Origin: Uloborus plumipes
Taxonomy: Eukaryota > Arthropoda > Arachnida > Araneae > Uloboridae
DNA length: 64,000 nucleotides
Assembly (NCBI GenBank): GCA_038373865.1
Contig: JAXGGA010001106.1
Location: forward strand, 62,001 to 126,000
Direction: 5' to 3'
The notes below the pieces were generated by a model. The model saw nothing but the letters and a program-made list of their open reading frames with translations, ran no database searches and was not told the origin of the DNA. The position numbers were made by a program, and so were the translations under genes. Position 1 is the stretch's first letter. Every line of letters begins with the position of its first letter. Of this stretch, positions 36,701 through 51,700 are shown in pieces.

Positions 36701-39700
36701 GACTAAAAAAATCATTCAACTTTAGATTATTAAGCTTTGGGGTCATATTCAAATGTGTAGAAGAAAATGTATAAGTTAATGAATTTTTTACACCAAAAAA
36801 TACAGAATAAGCACAAATCATTATTTTCTAATCTATATTTGTACAGCTGTATTCCAATGCAAAATATTTACAAAACTGTTAATTGTTATTGGTAGCATTT
36901 ATATAGACTTTTTACAATTAAGTTTTATAGTTTTCAATGTGCATGCATTTCTAACAGTAGAATTATCATTTAAAACATCAACGATATTAGGTTTTACTAA
37001 AATCACATGCATTTCCTGACTTGTGTGATATTGATTGAACAAAATAGGTTATAATGATAGTACTATAATAATTAAAAGCATCCCCTTGCAGTCATTTTGT
37101 AAATGCGTGTTTTCTTAAACCCTAAGAGCAGTCTCTGAAGTCTCTTGACAGAAAAATTTAAGTGCTTTCTTTATCAAGAATTTTTTGACCTATCGAAGGA
37201 GGGTCGCTTTAGACAAATCATGCAATCAAGGTTCTACTGTACATACATATTCATGCATTATAAATATATTTAAAAAACATTCAAACAGTGCAGTACCTGC
37301 AAATGAATGTTGTTCTTTATGTGCTCCGGTAAAAACTGCAGCATGTGTGTATAGGAACGCATGAGCCCCAGGCTTGCTAAACGATAAATGTCTCCATCAG
37401 CCGTTCCATGAGTGAAAGGTTCGACAATATAAATTACAATGGTGGGAGTTTGCTGACAATCCTCTGAATCGGCTGAATCTGAAGACGCTGTTGCAGTTGA
37501 AGGAGCGCTATCACTGGCAGATGCCGATTCTGGTCTAGGATCTGAAACAAAGTCAGGAAGCAATGCAAATGAAGCTTTTGTTTTTAAAAGAGCAACACAT
37601 AAAACATTCTTAGAAGAGAATTACATGGAAATAGTTAAACTTAGAAAAGTTTGTTCATGGTGGTAACAAAATCCAAGGATAAAATTGAATGTTAAATCCT
37701 TGACATCCTCTGATTGAGATTTAGAAAAAATCTTGATTTTATAATCATGAAAAAATGCAACTCAATGAAATTACAGTTAGGGCTCATATGTTGATATTTT
37801 CTGTTATAGTTTACATTTCAGTATAGTGCCTTTGTGTTTTTGTGAAAAACAATAAATAAATAGTTCTGGATAAAGAGGTTACTATTGATAAAAAAGTCTG
37901 CTAAACTAAAACAGTTTGCCCAACACTGACAAGTGTGGCAACTAAAAAAATTTTGAATTTTGAGTCTATATGGATTTGTAAATTTTTAGTTTAGTGTCCT
38001 ACGTTTAAAAAGATTACAGTATAACATCATCTCAGAGGTAACAGTAAAAAATTTAAGCCTGAGAATAACAATAAAATATCCTGCAGTTACTCTGGTCTGA
38101 AGCAACAATAAATTAAACATTTTTTCAATTACTATGAGAGAATAGCTCTAAGTTGCAAGAATACATTACCTAAATATTGCATAATAAAGTGATATAAGTA
38201 AAATGGGACACATTAATAGTTAAGTCATCAAATGAAAGGAGCTACACTTCTGCACATACCAGGCTCTGTTCTGAACGCTGGGTCTTTGTCGTTGTTTTCT
38301 CCTCCCGTGGCTGTCGTTCTCGGTGAAGCGGCGGTCGGAGGCTTATCGGGTGTCTTAAGAGCAGGAGGAGATTCCAGAAGACTACTGTCAAGAGGCTGTG
38401 TTGCTAAATGTGGTGCTACAAGAAATTTTCTTGTAAGAATACAAAACTAAACACATTAAAATGCATTTCAAAAGGCACTAAACAACATTAAAATATTTAG
38501 GACCTACACAAAAAATCAAAGTAGCATTATCAAAGGAACTGAAAATAGCTTTTGACTCTCAGAACAATCAAAATTCCCTTTGAAATGGAAAGCTTTATTT
38601 ATTTTACTCATGGATTGTTATTGGTGCACTCTAAAGCTCTAATGGCTTGCAGAAACCTTTCCAGAATTTTCAAGTGAAGAAAGCTCTTTTAAGAAAGGTA
38701 CAAAAGGAAAATATAGCTATTATATACATACACACATTTAATTTAAGTAACGAAAAAATGATCAAAAACCCACTAGCCCTCACAGTTCCCATACCATACA
38801 ATAATGATAAATACATATTTCGAAACAGGGCCGTATTTAAGCGGTGGGTTTTTGGGGTTTAAACCCCCTCCGAAATTTTTTAAAACAATTACAAAAATGT
38901 ACTCCATATTTTATCGATGAAAAATTAATTTTGCTATTTTGTTTTAATTTCCTTATTTATTTTGAAACTGTATTTGAAAAATGAAATTGACATTATTGAA
39001 TAATTGTACAAATTAAGTACAATTTCTGCAGTACTTATTTTTATTGTAGTTTTACAAACATAATTTCTAAACAATACACCTTTCCCTTCATTTTTTTTTT
39101 TTTTTTTGACACATCTAAAAGTGTTTCTAGATAAAAATTTTAAAAGTACTCTTTTGAATGTGAGCATGAGTAAACTCATCTATCCAGGTTTTTATATTTT
39201 TCATCATAGAGAAGATGAGTCATTTCTTTAAAAAAATTTCCTTTTAATACCGTAAAATGGGGTGAATCGGAACACTTTTCAGCTTTGATTGTAAAAAAAG
39301 CAGTTAAAAGATTTTTTTTCAATTTGATTTTCTGAGTAAAAACTTCGGTCTTGCTTTACTTTTGATATTCCAAGCAAACACAAAACATTTTGAACAGTTA
39401 TTATTAAAATATATAGGAAATTATGGGTGTTCCGAATCACCCCGCTGATAGGGGTCAATCGGAACACATGTTAAAATTTTTATTTTTTCCCGTGAAACCT
39501 GTAGTAGGTCTCACAAACATGAGTAATATTGATGGGGGAGAACAAGAACAGATAATTACTGTCAAATAAAAGTATAATTTCAATACCAGTAAACGTTTAT
39601 AATTTGTCAAAATTCAAAATAATTTTGAACTTATACAAAATGAAAAGTAATTTTAAGAAATGCTTTTGAATTGAAATACAAAGATTTAACACGAATGGAA

Positions 39701-42700
39701 GTCACTCCTGTCGTCCACAAATATGTATTTGTCCTTAAAACTAGCAATTGTGACTTGACCTAAGTTTTTCATAGCATCTTCCGGGATGATCTCTGCCTTT
39801 TCTTTAGTTTCTTAAAATCTCTGGGTTTCGGGGATTGTCCTGAAAGATTTTTTCGCTTATTCATCACTGTCTGTGTGCTTACCTTTTGCTACATAAAGTC
39901 TATATGACTTTCCCCCTCGTATTTTAAATAAAAAGAAGTGTCCTGGAGAAAAAATCTTATGAAATCTGCAACTTTTTGTCATTCTAAGATCTAGTTGCTT
40001 ACGAGAAAGGATAAACAGTAATAAATCCTTGTCCTTGTCTTAATTAGAGGACTTGGGGTTAGAATCTTGATTTTTCGAACAGTTTCCTTCAAATAAGTTT
40101 GAATTGGAACAACAGAACAAAGTGTTCCGATTCACCCCACATTTTTTTTTTCCTATGGCATTTTTCAGAATTCTTCATTTTTATGACACAATTTATAAAA
40201 AATGTAAATTTTAATGTGGTATTCTGTTGTTCAGATACATGTATAATTGAAACATACCACTCTTAGGTTTAAAATATAAGAAGGTTTGTTCTTGCATATG
40301 AAGTTTTGCAGTCAAAAAAATGTGATGTTTTCTAGCATTTCATGTACAGCCCTCCTTAGAAGCCAGTAGCGTTGCCAGATTGACAAAAGTAATTTTTTCC
40401 TACTTCCTATGATCTTACCTTTCTAAAAAAAAATTAATGGCGAAAAATACCCAATAGTATATTTATGAAGAATTTCTTTGTACGGTCTGGAAGTTTTGTT
40501 CCGATTGACACCGCTGTTCCTATACACCCCATTTTACGGTACCCTTTTAGCATATACTGTAACAAAAATCAGCAGAATATAGAACATGAAATCAAATTTT
40601 ATTGACTTTATAGATTTGATTATGGCCCTGTTAGGAAATGAGAAATTTCGATAATAAGAAACAATTACCTAAATGATAACGGCAAGCCTGAGCATAAAGT
40701 TTAAGTCTATTAGCAATCGGTCCATCGCCAATGAGACTGAACCAGTCATCCACAGGCTCCTCGGCCAGTTTCTTTGCAGTAGATTTCCCAACCCTCATGA
40801 TACCGTCTCTTAATACTTTGGTTATGGGGCAGTGCTTCCCCAGCTTGCACAGCTCGTATATTGTACTCAGTTCCTTGAAGAACTTCTTAATGTGGCTCAA
40901 AACAAAATCGCTGTCTGGAGCCACAACAACGTACGCAATGTCTCTGCTGTTTGTGTATGGTTCCAAAAGGAGTTTGTCCTGAAAAGAGAAAAATACACTT
41001 ATCGTCAATCGTCAGCTGCATTTTAACATATTTTGCATCAAATACTAAGAAACAGTTAACTAAACGAATACATAAATAAATAAATAAATACAAAGGTATA
41101 GTTGCAGGTTTCTGGTTTCAAATATGAACAAGCCATATGCTTCATATTTTAATACACTTTCTTTAAGATCATTAAAATTTGTTAGATCACACATTTTAAT
41201 TTTTTTCTAGCATGGCATATAACGTCTTTCAGACCTCAAATAGTGTATTTCAAGTTTTTGTACATGAAGTAGAAATTAATCATGTTGAAGTACCAGTAAA
41301 ATTAAGCACATTGAGTAGCACTTACATTGTTTTACATGTCTTCTGGCAATTAACACAGTTTACATTTTACTTCAATTCAAGAAATGAGAAAAACTATACC
41401 ATACTCCAATCCCCACAATTGGAGTTCTAATAAAAATTTATGTTACCTTCAATAAGCATAGAAAAGCATTTTCATTACTATACTATAAAAAGTATAAGAG
41501 TAATTCGAAGTATATAATGAAAATAACCAAAAATCATTTATTTATAAGGAAATAAAAAATACAAACCCAATATTTTAAGGCAAATGGTGACAATGCTAGC
41601 CAATCCTTATCATAACCCACAAGGAGAGAAGGAATAGGCTGAGGCTCACACTGATCTTCCGTGCCTGGAAAAAAGATGCATGAAATCTTCATGTGATTGC
41701 ACACAATTATATAGAACAGAGTGCAATAGTACATAGGTCATAAAAAAACATTTGATGAAGCAAATGCAATTAATTTCCGAGTGCTTTTCAAAAGCTGCAA
41801 TAACAACAAATATAATTAGATTCTTTTTTCTGATTAAGGGCAAAGCAGCAGAGAAAAATACTTTAGTTCTATCAACAGATTTCAATCTATAATTCTACCT
41901 ATCTAGTTTAATACATACATTTTGTAAGTCTAATAGCAAAAAAAAAAAAAAGTCTTAAAATCAAAACAAAAAACCAAATGCTATGTGAAGCAAAAGAAAT
42001 TCTCAAAAAAAGAAAACACATGCTTTTTGCAATCCTATACAATTTGAGACTTGCTAACCTTATAAAACAAAAGGACAAAATAAAAAAAAAAAAAAGTTAT
42101 TTTCTCTTTTTTATTTTAATCTTGGAACAAGATGAATGCTACAACAAAATTAATAATTTTATATGTAATTAGATAACATTTATAAAAAGGTTAGTAGATA
42201 AGATGCAACATTTATATTATTAAACTAATACATTTTTTTAATAATTTAAAAATTAAAAATGAAATACTGATTTATGCTGTCTTCTTTTTCAATATTATTT
42301 ACTGCATTATTTGAAATATTTTCTTCAGTCTAACAATTAATTAAAGAGGAAAACTAAGTGCAGCAAAGAAATGTCCACACAATTATAACTAGCATTCATA
42401 TATGGTAATGAGAAAAATAAATATGCAGAAAAGAAAAAAAAAATACAAAATACCAGCCAGCAAAATCTTCTGAAAGTAAAAATTAACAGAAGGATTTATG
42501 TTTGTGTGGGAAAACTGTCTTAGCATTACTCCACAATATAAACAAAGGGTGAAAATGTTTGATTGTAACAAACATCCGACTCCTTAACTTTGACAGATAT
42601 TAGGCTTTCTAAACATTTACTATTAAGACTCTACTATTAATTGCACTCTTGACAAAGTTTGACAAGTTTTTAATTATTTAAAAAGCAGGGGAAATTTATC

Positions 42701-45700
42701 TGGTGGCAGAGATTGAACACTAAAGCAGAAATCTCTAAGCAGGCACCAAAAGCAGGAGAATTGACATGTCTACAAATTTTAAAAAAAAACCTCCATAAAC
42801 TACAAGATTCAATACCTCTTCCCGCAAGTCGATGAAACTGCCTCCATGTTAGTGGACCTAGAACTGGATATGTGACTTCCCAAAGTTTTTGATGGCGCCT
42901 CTGTTGCACGGCTTCTTGGAGAACAGGTTGCAATGACCGTAGAAGGTGGACTATTTCTAAATTGCTCACTGGCACTTTAGCTGGAAAAATATCATTGATA
43001 CAAACATTAAGCCTGAGCATGGAAAATATAGTACATTTTTTTTTTTAGTATGTGTTTAAAATCAAGTGCATTAAAAAGCAGCCAGCTTTGTTAAAGATAG
43101 TTATTTGGTTATTTAACACAGCATAAGCATATACAGTAGAGAACCAATTATCCAGGATGTTTGGGACCACAGCTATCCCGGATAACTGAATTTCCCGGTT
43201 TTCTGGATCGCTACGAAGCGATATTTGCCAATTGTTTATAAAACCCAAGTTACTATAACAAATAAATGCCTCCTGAAGAGAAAACGATCTAGAAGTGCTT
43301 ATAGATATTACAATATTAAAAATTTCTGAGCTATATGCCACTTATATGGTATTTAAGAAGAAACCGTTCATATTCATTTAGGTATTTCAAAAGAAAAACA
43401 AAAAAAAAAAAACTTCATTTTTTAGAAATTGCCGAAAATGCGTATTTTAAAAAGTGGCGGAAAAATCGACAAAATGTTGCCGGTTTTCTGGTTTCCCGGT
43501 ATTTTGGTTCCCGGATAAAAGGTTCTGTACTGTAAAAATAAAGGAAAAATAGATAAACCTTCAACTATTTAAATTTTAAACAATCAAGAATTTCAGTTTC
43601 AATGATGGCTGTAGTTATTCGAGCAGTAGGAACAATTTTACTATTCAGTTGAAACAATCTTGCTTTATTTTAAAAAAGCTTCATATTATCAGGAATTCAG
43701 AAACAGTGTCACAAGCATAACATAATACAATTTAATTTTTGTGTCGTATGCAACAACTGTAGTAACCAACAAAATCAATTGAAACAGTACATTTTGTACA
43801 GATTTACTAATATGATAAATAATACACTTAAAAGTAAGCAACTGCTAAAATTTTTCACTAAAATTTAAACTTTTAATCTCCTGGGAAGGTCTGAGCCATA
43901 AGGATCATATAATATCTTTAACAGGCTGTTGCACTTCACATTTTAGGGCTCTCATTAGGAAGTAAAAGAAAAAAAAGATAAATATCAATAAGGTAAAGGT
44001 TTGAAAGTGTTAAATTGCAAAAAAAGTATGAAGAAATCTTAGTATGTCATAAAACTAAACAAAAAAAAGTAGTCCAATACTTGTTATTTAGCAATAAGAA
44101 AATAGCAAAAAACAAAATAAACAATAACAATAATCTATGTTTTCCATCAGCTTCATAAAGAAATAAAAAGAATCTAACCTGCTAGATAAGGCCACTTATG
44201 AAGGCAGGAAGACTTCAAATTTTCATCCATTTTGTTGTTATTAATGTTGTCGACAGCTTGTCTACCTGTATCTAACGCAAGAAAACAAACTTCACAACCG
44301 TCCGATATTTCGAGGGCATTGTAGTGCAGGTAGCACTGATCTACACTGCGATACTGTTCGGCTTTGTGGAACAATGAGAACGTTGAACACACGTGCGAGC
44401 ACTGCACTTTAATCAAGTCCACAACAGAATGCGGCACAAGGTCCACTTGAGCATTTGTCTCCTCCTCACAGTTCTGTTCTGTCTTTTTAGAAGCGCTCTC
44501 AACGAGGGAGAGACTCTTCCTGCCGAAGAAGGTTTCGTACCGGTGGCCCGTTATGTCGAGTTCGTCTTCGTAGAAAATACCGGCGCGGTGGCTCTGATGG
44601 CGGTTGACCACAGCACTGAAGCCACACGTGCACTTGTATTGCGGTTCGTCCGTGCCCGAAGGTATCAGGCTGCTCGGCAAGTTGATACCTGCATCCGCAC
44701 CTTTGGTGTTCATATTGCAAACACAAAGAGTACAACTGGAGAAATTATGATCTTTAAACAAATTGAGCATAGAGTCGGCTATCACGAGATTCACCAGCAG
44801 GCTGTGGGCCTCTGGTATTGAGGAAGTTGTGCCACTACTGTCTACAGAATTCAAATGTTTGTTCAAGTAGGATGAGGCACTAGATGCAGGACTTTGCAGT
44901 TCATAGTTCATGGGCAAAGTTCGTTGATCAATGGGAGGTTCCACAGAAAACATGGGCGGCACCATTCGTTCTCCTTGCTCATTTACTATCATCATTGAAA
45001 ACTGAGAACTGTAAGAAATTGAAAAATGACATCAGTAAATGGAGAATAAATAACTTTTTCCAAATTATCATTTTTAAGTTATATATGATTGAGACTTAAA
45101 AAACACACACATGATCTCAACAGGAAAAGTGTGATTAAGCAATTTGTACATTTGGTAACTCTCTTACAAGTACTGAATTTAGTGCATTCTAATCTCAACT
45201 ATCTTTTTTTGTTTTAAATATTTTGTCTTTGCGTCATCCAGTTTATTGCCCCATGCTTAGTCAAAGTTACAAAAGAAATATTTATTTGGCAATACCAATA
45301 CCATACATTATTTTGTCTTTTTAACAAACTCTTAAAGAGAATAAACTGTTAAACAAGACTAAAAGTTCCAAACATTAAAAATAATTTGACAAATAAACTA
45401 AACTAAGCCCTCAAAATATAAATAATCTGACAAATAAAAAGCAAGCCATTAAATAAAAGATTATTTAGTTTGATCAAAATACTCTGCCAACTAAACAAAA
45501 CGTTAAGAATACTTACATTAAAATGTTAAAATATTCTTACAAATAAATATATCAAATCACCAAAAAACATTAACAGTTCCATGTGAACTTAAAATAAGAA
45601 AAAGAGAAAATAAAACATGGAGGAGAACAAATGCAATTCTTTTTTCACCAACCTAGAAAGTAAACAAATCACCAAGTCAAGTCACGTATTAATAACAAAC

Positions 45701-48700
45701 AAGTGTCACACATTTAAATGCGCTATTTGGAAAGGAGAATGTGCGATTTGAAATATATTTCAATAAAAATAATTGCCCTTAAACCACCTTTCGTAACTAT
45801 GTTTAGCGGTTTTATAAGGCTTGCCTGCACAAAAAAAAAAAAAAAAAAAGGAACCATCAGACAAGCTTTTTAGATAATCAACTATACGATCTTATTTTCA
45901 TTTCTTAGAAAAAAAATTCCCTCATCAAAATATTTCATAATACTTTAACCTTTTGGAACTGGGCTGTTTTTTAGAAATTTTCTTTCAACCCAGGTAGTAC
46001 GACAGTTGAACCACAGATTGTTTTCCATTGAAAAGAAAAGGTATAAACTGTCGTACCAGACGTATGAAACCTTGAAAAAATTCCCGGCTCCAAAGGGTTC
46101 GAGTGAAAATCTCAACCCCGTCCTCTAAAAACAAAAATAGTTACGGTACAGCATGTGTACCGCCCGGTTCCTAAAGGTTAAAGCAAGATAAATAAATACA
46201 CAATATGTTAATTAAAAAAACCTAATAAGAGTTTTTGTAATGCTTTCAAATCAAGAACATTAGTACTCACTTAGAATTAGCTGGTAACCTTTCTGTGTGC
46301 ATTTGGGAGTTAGGTAATGCATTGTTGGCAGGAAGGGTTGAAGATGAAACATTATTCGTCCAAGAAGGTTTGTAGACGTGCTCTGTGGATAAGTTAAGAG
46401 GCTGAAGTTGACTTGATAATGTGGTTAGAGGAGCGTACCTTTTGGAGCCAATAAATTTGTACTGTAGGGGTAGTTTATATACAAATGACCAATCCTGAAA
46501 AATAACAACAATACTCTCATCATTACTGTTTTATTAATTAAACAGCCTACTGACTAGCGAAGTTTTAAACAGAGAATTTGCAAAATAATAATAATAAATA
46601 AATAATTTAAAGAGGCTATGTTTCTTACAAAACTTCAGAAAATGCTAAAAGTAATGAAAAAAATATTTTAAAAATGAACTATTATATCTAAAATATAACG
46701 CACAAACTATGTTGTGATTGGTTGGTAAAATGAAAATGAGTCAATAAGAGAAAAAGACAAACAAAGTTTAAATAATATAGTATATAGATCAGTAGTTCCT
46801 AAAATGGTCCACGTGGACCCCCAGGGGTCCCCTGGAGTTAGCAAGGGGTCCATATTAGGGAAAGAGAAAATTGGGGGTTCACAAGATGCAAATAAGGGTC
46901 CTGCTGTTGATGCACTGAATTCACTCCCTCCCACTTAAAACAGTTTTCTATCTTCTCTTGTACACCTAAGCTATGTAAAGATATGAGCTTATTTAAGTTT
47001 TGTGCCATTATCATTATGAAAATATGAATAAAAATGCGACGTTTTCCTCTTCATTTCTGTTTTCTTTAAATTTAAATTTTTTTCTCTGCATCAAACTCAA
47101 ACTGAAACTTTTAGAAAGTTGTCAGGCATTAAAGAAGCATTTAATTGTTTAAAAAATCAATATTAAACGAGTCCTCATACTGTCAGGTAAATTTCTGATT
47201 AATCTCGTTGTATTTTCATATATTTTGCTTCATCTGGTTGTTTTAGAATAACAGTGATGGAACGTACCCATTCAATTCACGGTTTTTGAATGCCCGAATT
47301 CTGTTGTTACAATTCCTTATTAGTCTTGGAACGACTCCTAGGGAAGGGGTCCACAGGAGACTGGAAAATTAGGTGTGGGGTCCACGGAGTGAAAAAGTTT
47401 GGGAACCCCTGATATAAATGATCATTATAATATACGTACTTATACCCTCCAACTGCTTCCAAATTAGAGTATTTGCTATGAAAATTAGTCATATTCAAAA
47501 TAAATATACTTCAAAATAATTTGGAAATTTACCAACACTAAAATTATTTGAAAATGCACTAAATCTACGGTTGTAAAGTTTTTTCTTCTTTTTTTCAGCT
47601 GTTGGTCGAGTTGAATATATGTTACATCACTCATAGTATAGTAAGTGCTACAGATAACTGGTTAGCCAATGTTGGAGAGTTTGTATGTATTACAACATAT
47701 ATGAAATAAATTAAAGTCAATAAAATAATTGCAGCGCAAAAAAGCGTTACCTTTACTGGTTCATAATAAGGACTACATCCTCCATCCATATCTGTTTTAT
47801 CACGACAGCAGTCAGAACCATCAAGAGTAGTCAAGTCACTGCCACATAAGGAAGGGGAAGGAGCTGTATTATGTTCTAAAGAGGGTGGTGTAGGAAACAT
47901 CCTGGTAAGTTCTGCCACGCCTAAAATTGAAATTGCTTGAATTAAACACATCATAAAATAATTTGTGTCCAGAAAAATAGGAAAAGAAATTACTTTAACT
48001 AAGGCAAATCAAAGTAGAAAATGAATTAAAATACATTATTAATTTACGAGTTTCAATAATTTCAAAGTTAAACGTGGTGTAGTCGAAAAGCATTCTTAAA
48101 ACACACATATCAGGAATAACACCCCCTTTCATTATAAATTACTATCTTAAAGCATATTTTCATGCCCAGCACTAAATGCAAAAGTTATGAGAGTTTCATT
48201 TACATTTAAAAAGAGAAAATAAAGAAAAGTGCAGTCTGTTTTTAGATAATTTATGAAGCTCAAATTGAAAGTATTGTGATTACTATCACACAAAAAAAAT
48301 TTAAGTATATTTCAGGGATAAATTATCAATTATTTTACCAAACATCATTCATAACTAACAAAATGGGAACAACTACTTGCCATTACTTAAATGATATTTT
48401 GTGACAAATATCTAATGATCTTATCAGAAAGGTTCACATTGTATGAATTCCTAATAGCGAATTAAGTTCTCACAAAATATAAGACATCTTTGACTGAGTA
48501 GCAAGTTGGTTGCATCCAGTTATCTATGACAACAACGTTTCAGAATACACGTTAAAAAGGAGTTTTTATAGAATACTAGCCGGGTACCCGGCCCTGCCCG
48601 GGTTTCTGTGGGTGTAGGGTGGTTTAGTGAAACTCATTCATAAATTTCCCAACACTAAAGTGCATATCTATAAACATAATGGCTACTTCTGTAAACAATG

Positions 48701-51700
48701 GCTATGTTATGGATAAACTATAAAAAAAATAATGCAAGCTAAAAAAAATAGCAAGCTACAAATAATGTTTGAGTAAATAGGAAATGTTATAAGCTTGGTA
48801 TAGTAAAATAAATATATATTTACAGTATCAATCGCACTGAAATTAACCATTTCCAAATATTGCTCGTTAAATAAGTCCCATTATTAGTTTCTATCCTCGT
48901 GACAACATTGGTGAGGTGAAAACATCTTATGTACCTAATTTAGAAATTTTTTTGACTATAAACACTTTCTATTCTCTAACTATTGCCAAAATCAATTTTT
49001 TTTATTTCATCCGTTAGCGATTGTTGGTTCAGATAAAAATAAAAAATCTTAGAAGGCAATAAATTCCATACTTACTCCAGAGAAGCCTTGGTTCAAAATT
49101 TTCAATATGATTACAATCAATATTGTTGCTGCATGGCACCAAATTTTTGCAACAAAGGGTTGAAAATTTAATCATTTAATGGGGAAACTATATGAAATTT
49201 ACTGTTTTCCATAATAACTTTTTTAAACTAAGCTTTTTAGAAATAAATTGTAGCTTATCCTGCTCCCTGTTACTGTAGCTATCTACGGTGAAAAAATGGT
49301 TAAAATCGGTCCAGTAGTTTGGAAGATTACCCCGGACATACGTTTTCAAAAGTAGTTTTTTATGTATATAGATTGGTAGTTGATTATTTGAACAGCAGCA
49401 TACCTAAAATTCCTGAGGAACAAGAATTCCCTTTGCCTTTCCCTGAAAATGGTTCTTCAGGTGTACCACATAGTTTGCTTGATGTTGGGGTTGAGGGAGC
49501 CTGAAACTAAACAAATTTTAAAGATAATCAGTAATTTTCTGCATAAATATATCTGATTTGAGATTTATAAGACTGAAAAAAGTGCTGCGAAATGATACAA
49601 AGCTCTAAAATTAAAAAGGAAAGTAGTTCAAAACTATGTAAATCAAAATGCATCTACAATTTTCACAACGCTACGATTTATTGGCTACAGTGGAAAATTT
49701 AGATATTTTGATAGTTAAGATTTTCTCTCAAATAATCTTACCAAATCATCTGCACTGTCGTCTGACGAGGATGTCTCAAATATATTCTCCAAATCTCTAT
49801 CAGTGACCTGTAGATCTTTTTCACTAGTAAAACTTGATCCCTGATTGCGAGGCGTTAGAGGGGAAGATACTGGTTGCTGCTCTCCATTGGAAGGCGGTTT
49901 CGGAGGATCCTGCGTAGGCGTTAAAGGGGCTGAAGATGTCTGTCCAGGCGTTAGACTTTGTGACTCAGGCGTTAAAGGTAGACCAGGCTCCTTTTTAATG
50001 TTAATCTCTTCTTCCTGTATTATCAAAAAAGCATAGTTGGTTATGTTCTTGTTATTACATATGGCTTTATTAGGAAAATCAATCCATATGTTTGAGACAG
50101 CTCATATATTACATCGTGTAGTAAGTAATATAGCAAAAAAACATAAGCAATTAAAATGAGAACTAAAACAAATCAACAAACAATAAATTTAAAAAAATAA
50201 TATTTTAAACAATAAAAGGAACATAAGATATGCATTCTTTACAAAGAGTTCATCAAAGTTTTGTAGCATTCCAGTACAGTTCGCTTAGTTATCCGCCTTA
50301 CTGGGACTGCTAGTTCTGAGCATATTAGATGTTCCACATTGATGATGCCTGAATTACACACTTGGCATATACTAAATGAAAGGATGCCTGTGTTTTTGAG
50401 GTGTTTTACAAAGTATTCATGGACAGTTTTTAGCCTAAAATTTGCCACAGGCTCTTTACGGGGTTTGTGACAAAACATTTACCAAGTGAATTGGATAGAG
50501 CGCAAGTGAATTGGGCTCTGGGTTTACTTTGGACCTGCTGCCGGGTCATATTTAAAATTATGCATTGATTTCCCAAAAATGTGCTTTTGGAGTGCCTCCA
50601 CAGGAATTAGTTTATGGTCTTGTGGCTGTAGTGTTCCTTTCTCAGCTAGTGAATGTACTTCCTCCTTACCATCTATTTCCACATGCAAAAGCATCCTTTG
50701 AAAACTAATTATTTTATAGTAATTGAAAAGAAAGTTCAAGATTTATCTAACATGTAAGATAATCTGAGTTTCCGCGTCAAGATTTTCAACTACAATCTAC
50801 ATCGTCAATCATAAAATTAGCAACTTTTTTAAAAGAGAATTTTAACCTCCTCAATCATGTAGTCCAGATATGCAGACCTTTCTTCTTCGCCCAGTAAAAG
50901 CTAAAATGCTTTTTTTATTTGTTTATTGAGAGCTTGATATCACTCTTAAAAAAATGAAAGATGCTTATAATGTTGTCTTTTAGGTTTTTATATTGTATCC
51001 TTTTTATACTAAGTGGAGTATAAATATGTGTTATTAAAAAGGCAAATTATAAATTAAAGGACTAATTAAACAAATAAAACAAATCACTTAGTACCAGTTA
51101 ATAAATGTAATAAAAAACTAACAAAAATATTCTCGTGATGTTAGTTTTCTATTTAATGATTTTTAATTATATTACTGAAAATGAGATATTCCTTTTCGTT
51201 TGTAAATTTTAAGGCTTTTTAACATAAATGCTAAATTATTGAAAAATTGCTCAACACTCACAAATAATGATGAAACACAAAGCTTTACGCATTTTATGCA
51301 ATGAATGTAAAGCTGAATCCTAATTACTTACTTCAACTTTAATTCTGAAACCTGATGAAGGACTTTCTTCATCGAATTCCTCGTTGAACTCGTATGGATC
51401 CTTTGCTTTTGAAGATGAATTTTCATCAACTTGCATTGGAGTTAAACTGTCTTTGCCATTCAAACTTTGGGTGTCAGAATTATTCAGCTGAACTCCTCTG
51501 TTTAGCCAGAGTTTTCGGCGTTTACTGGACATACTTTCCCTAAAAATTAACGACCAGGTTAAAAACTAAATTACAAAGAGACAACAGATTACAATGCATT
51601 AAAACTGCTGAATGTAATTTTAATACAACTAGGCCCCAATGCAGAACCTAAAAAAAGTAATTGCTTTATATGCACTTGCACTTAGATAAGATAATAAATT

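Noticed and set aside
44393..44821. 142-codon plus-strand open frame
   Set aside because: Antisense shadow of the largest MED13 exon, which has unbroken homology on the minus strand.
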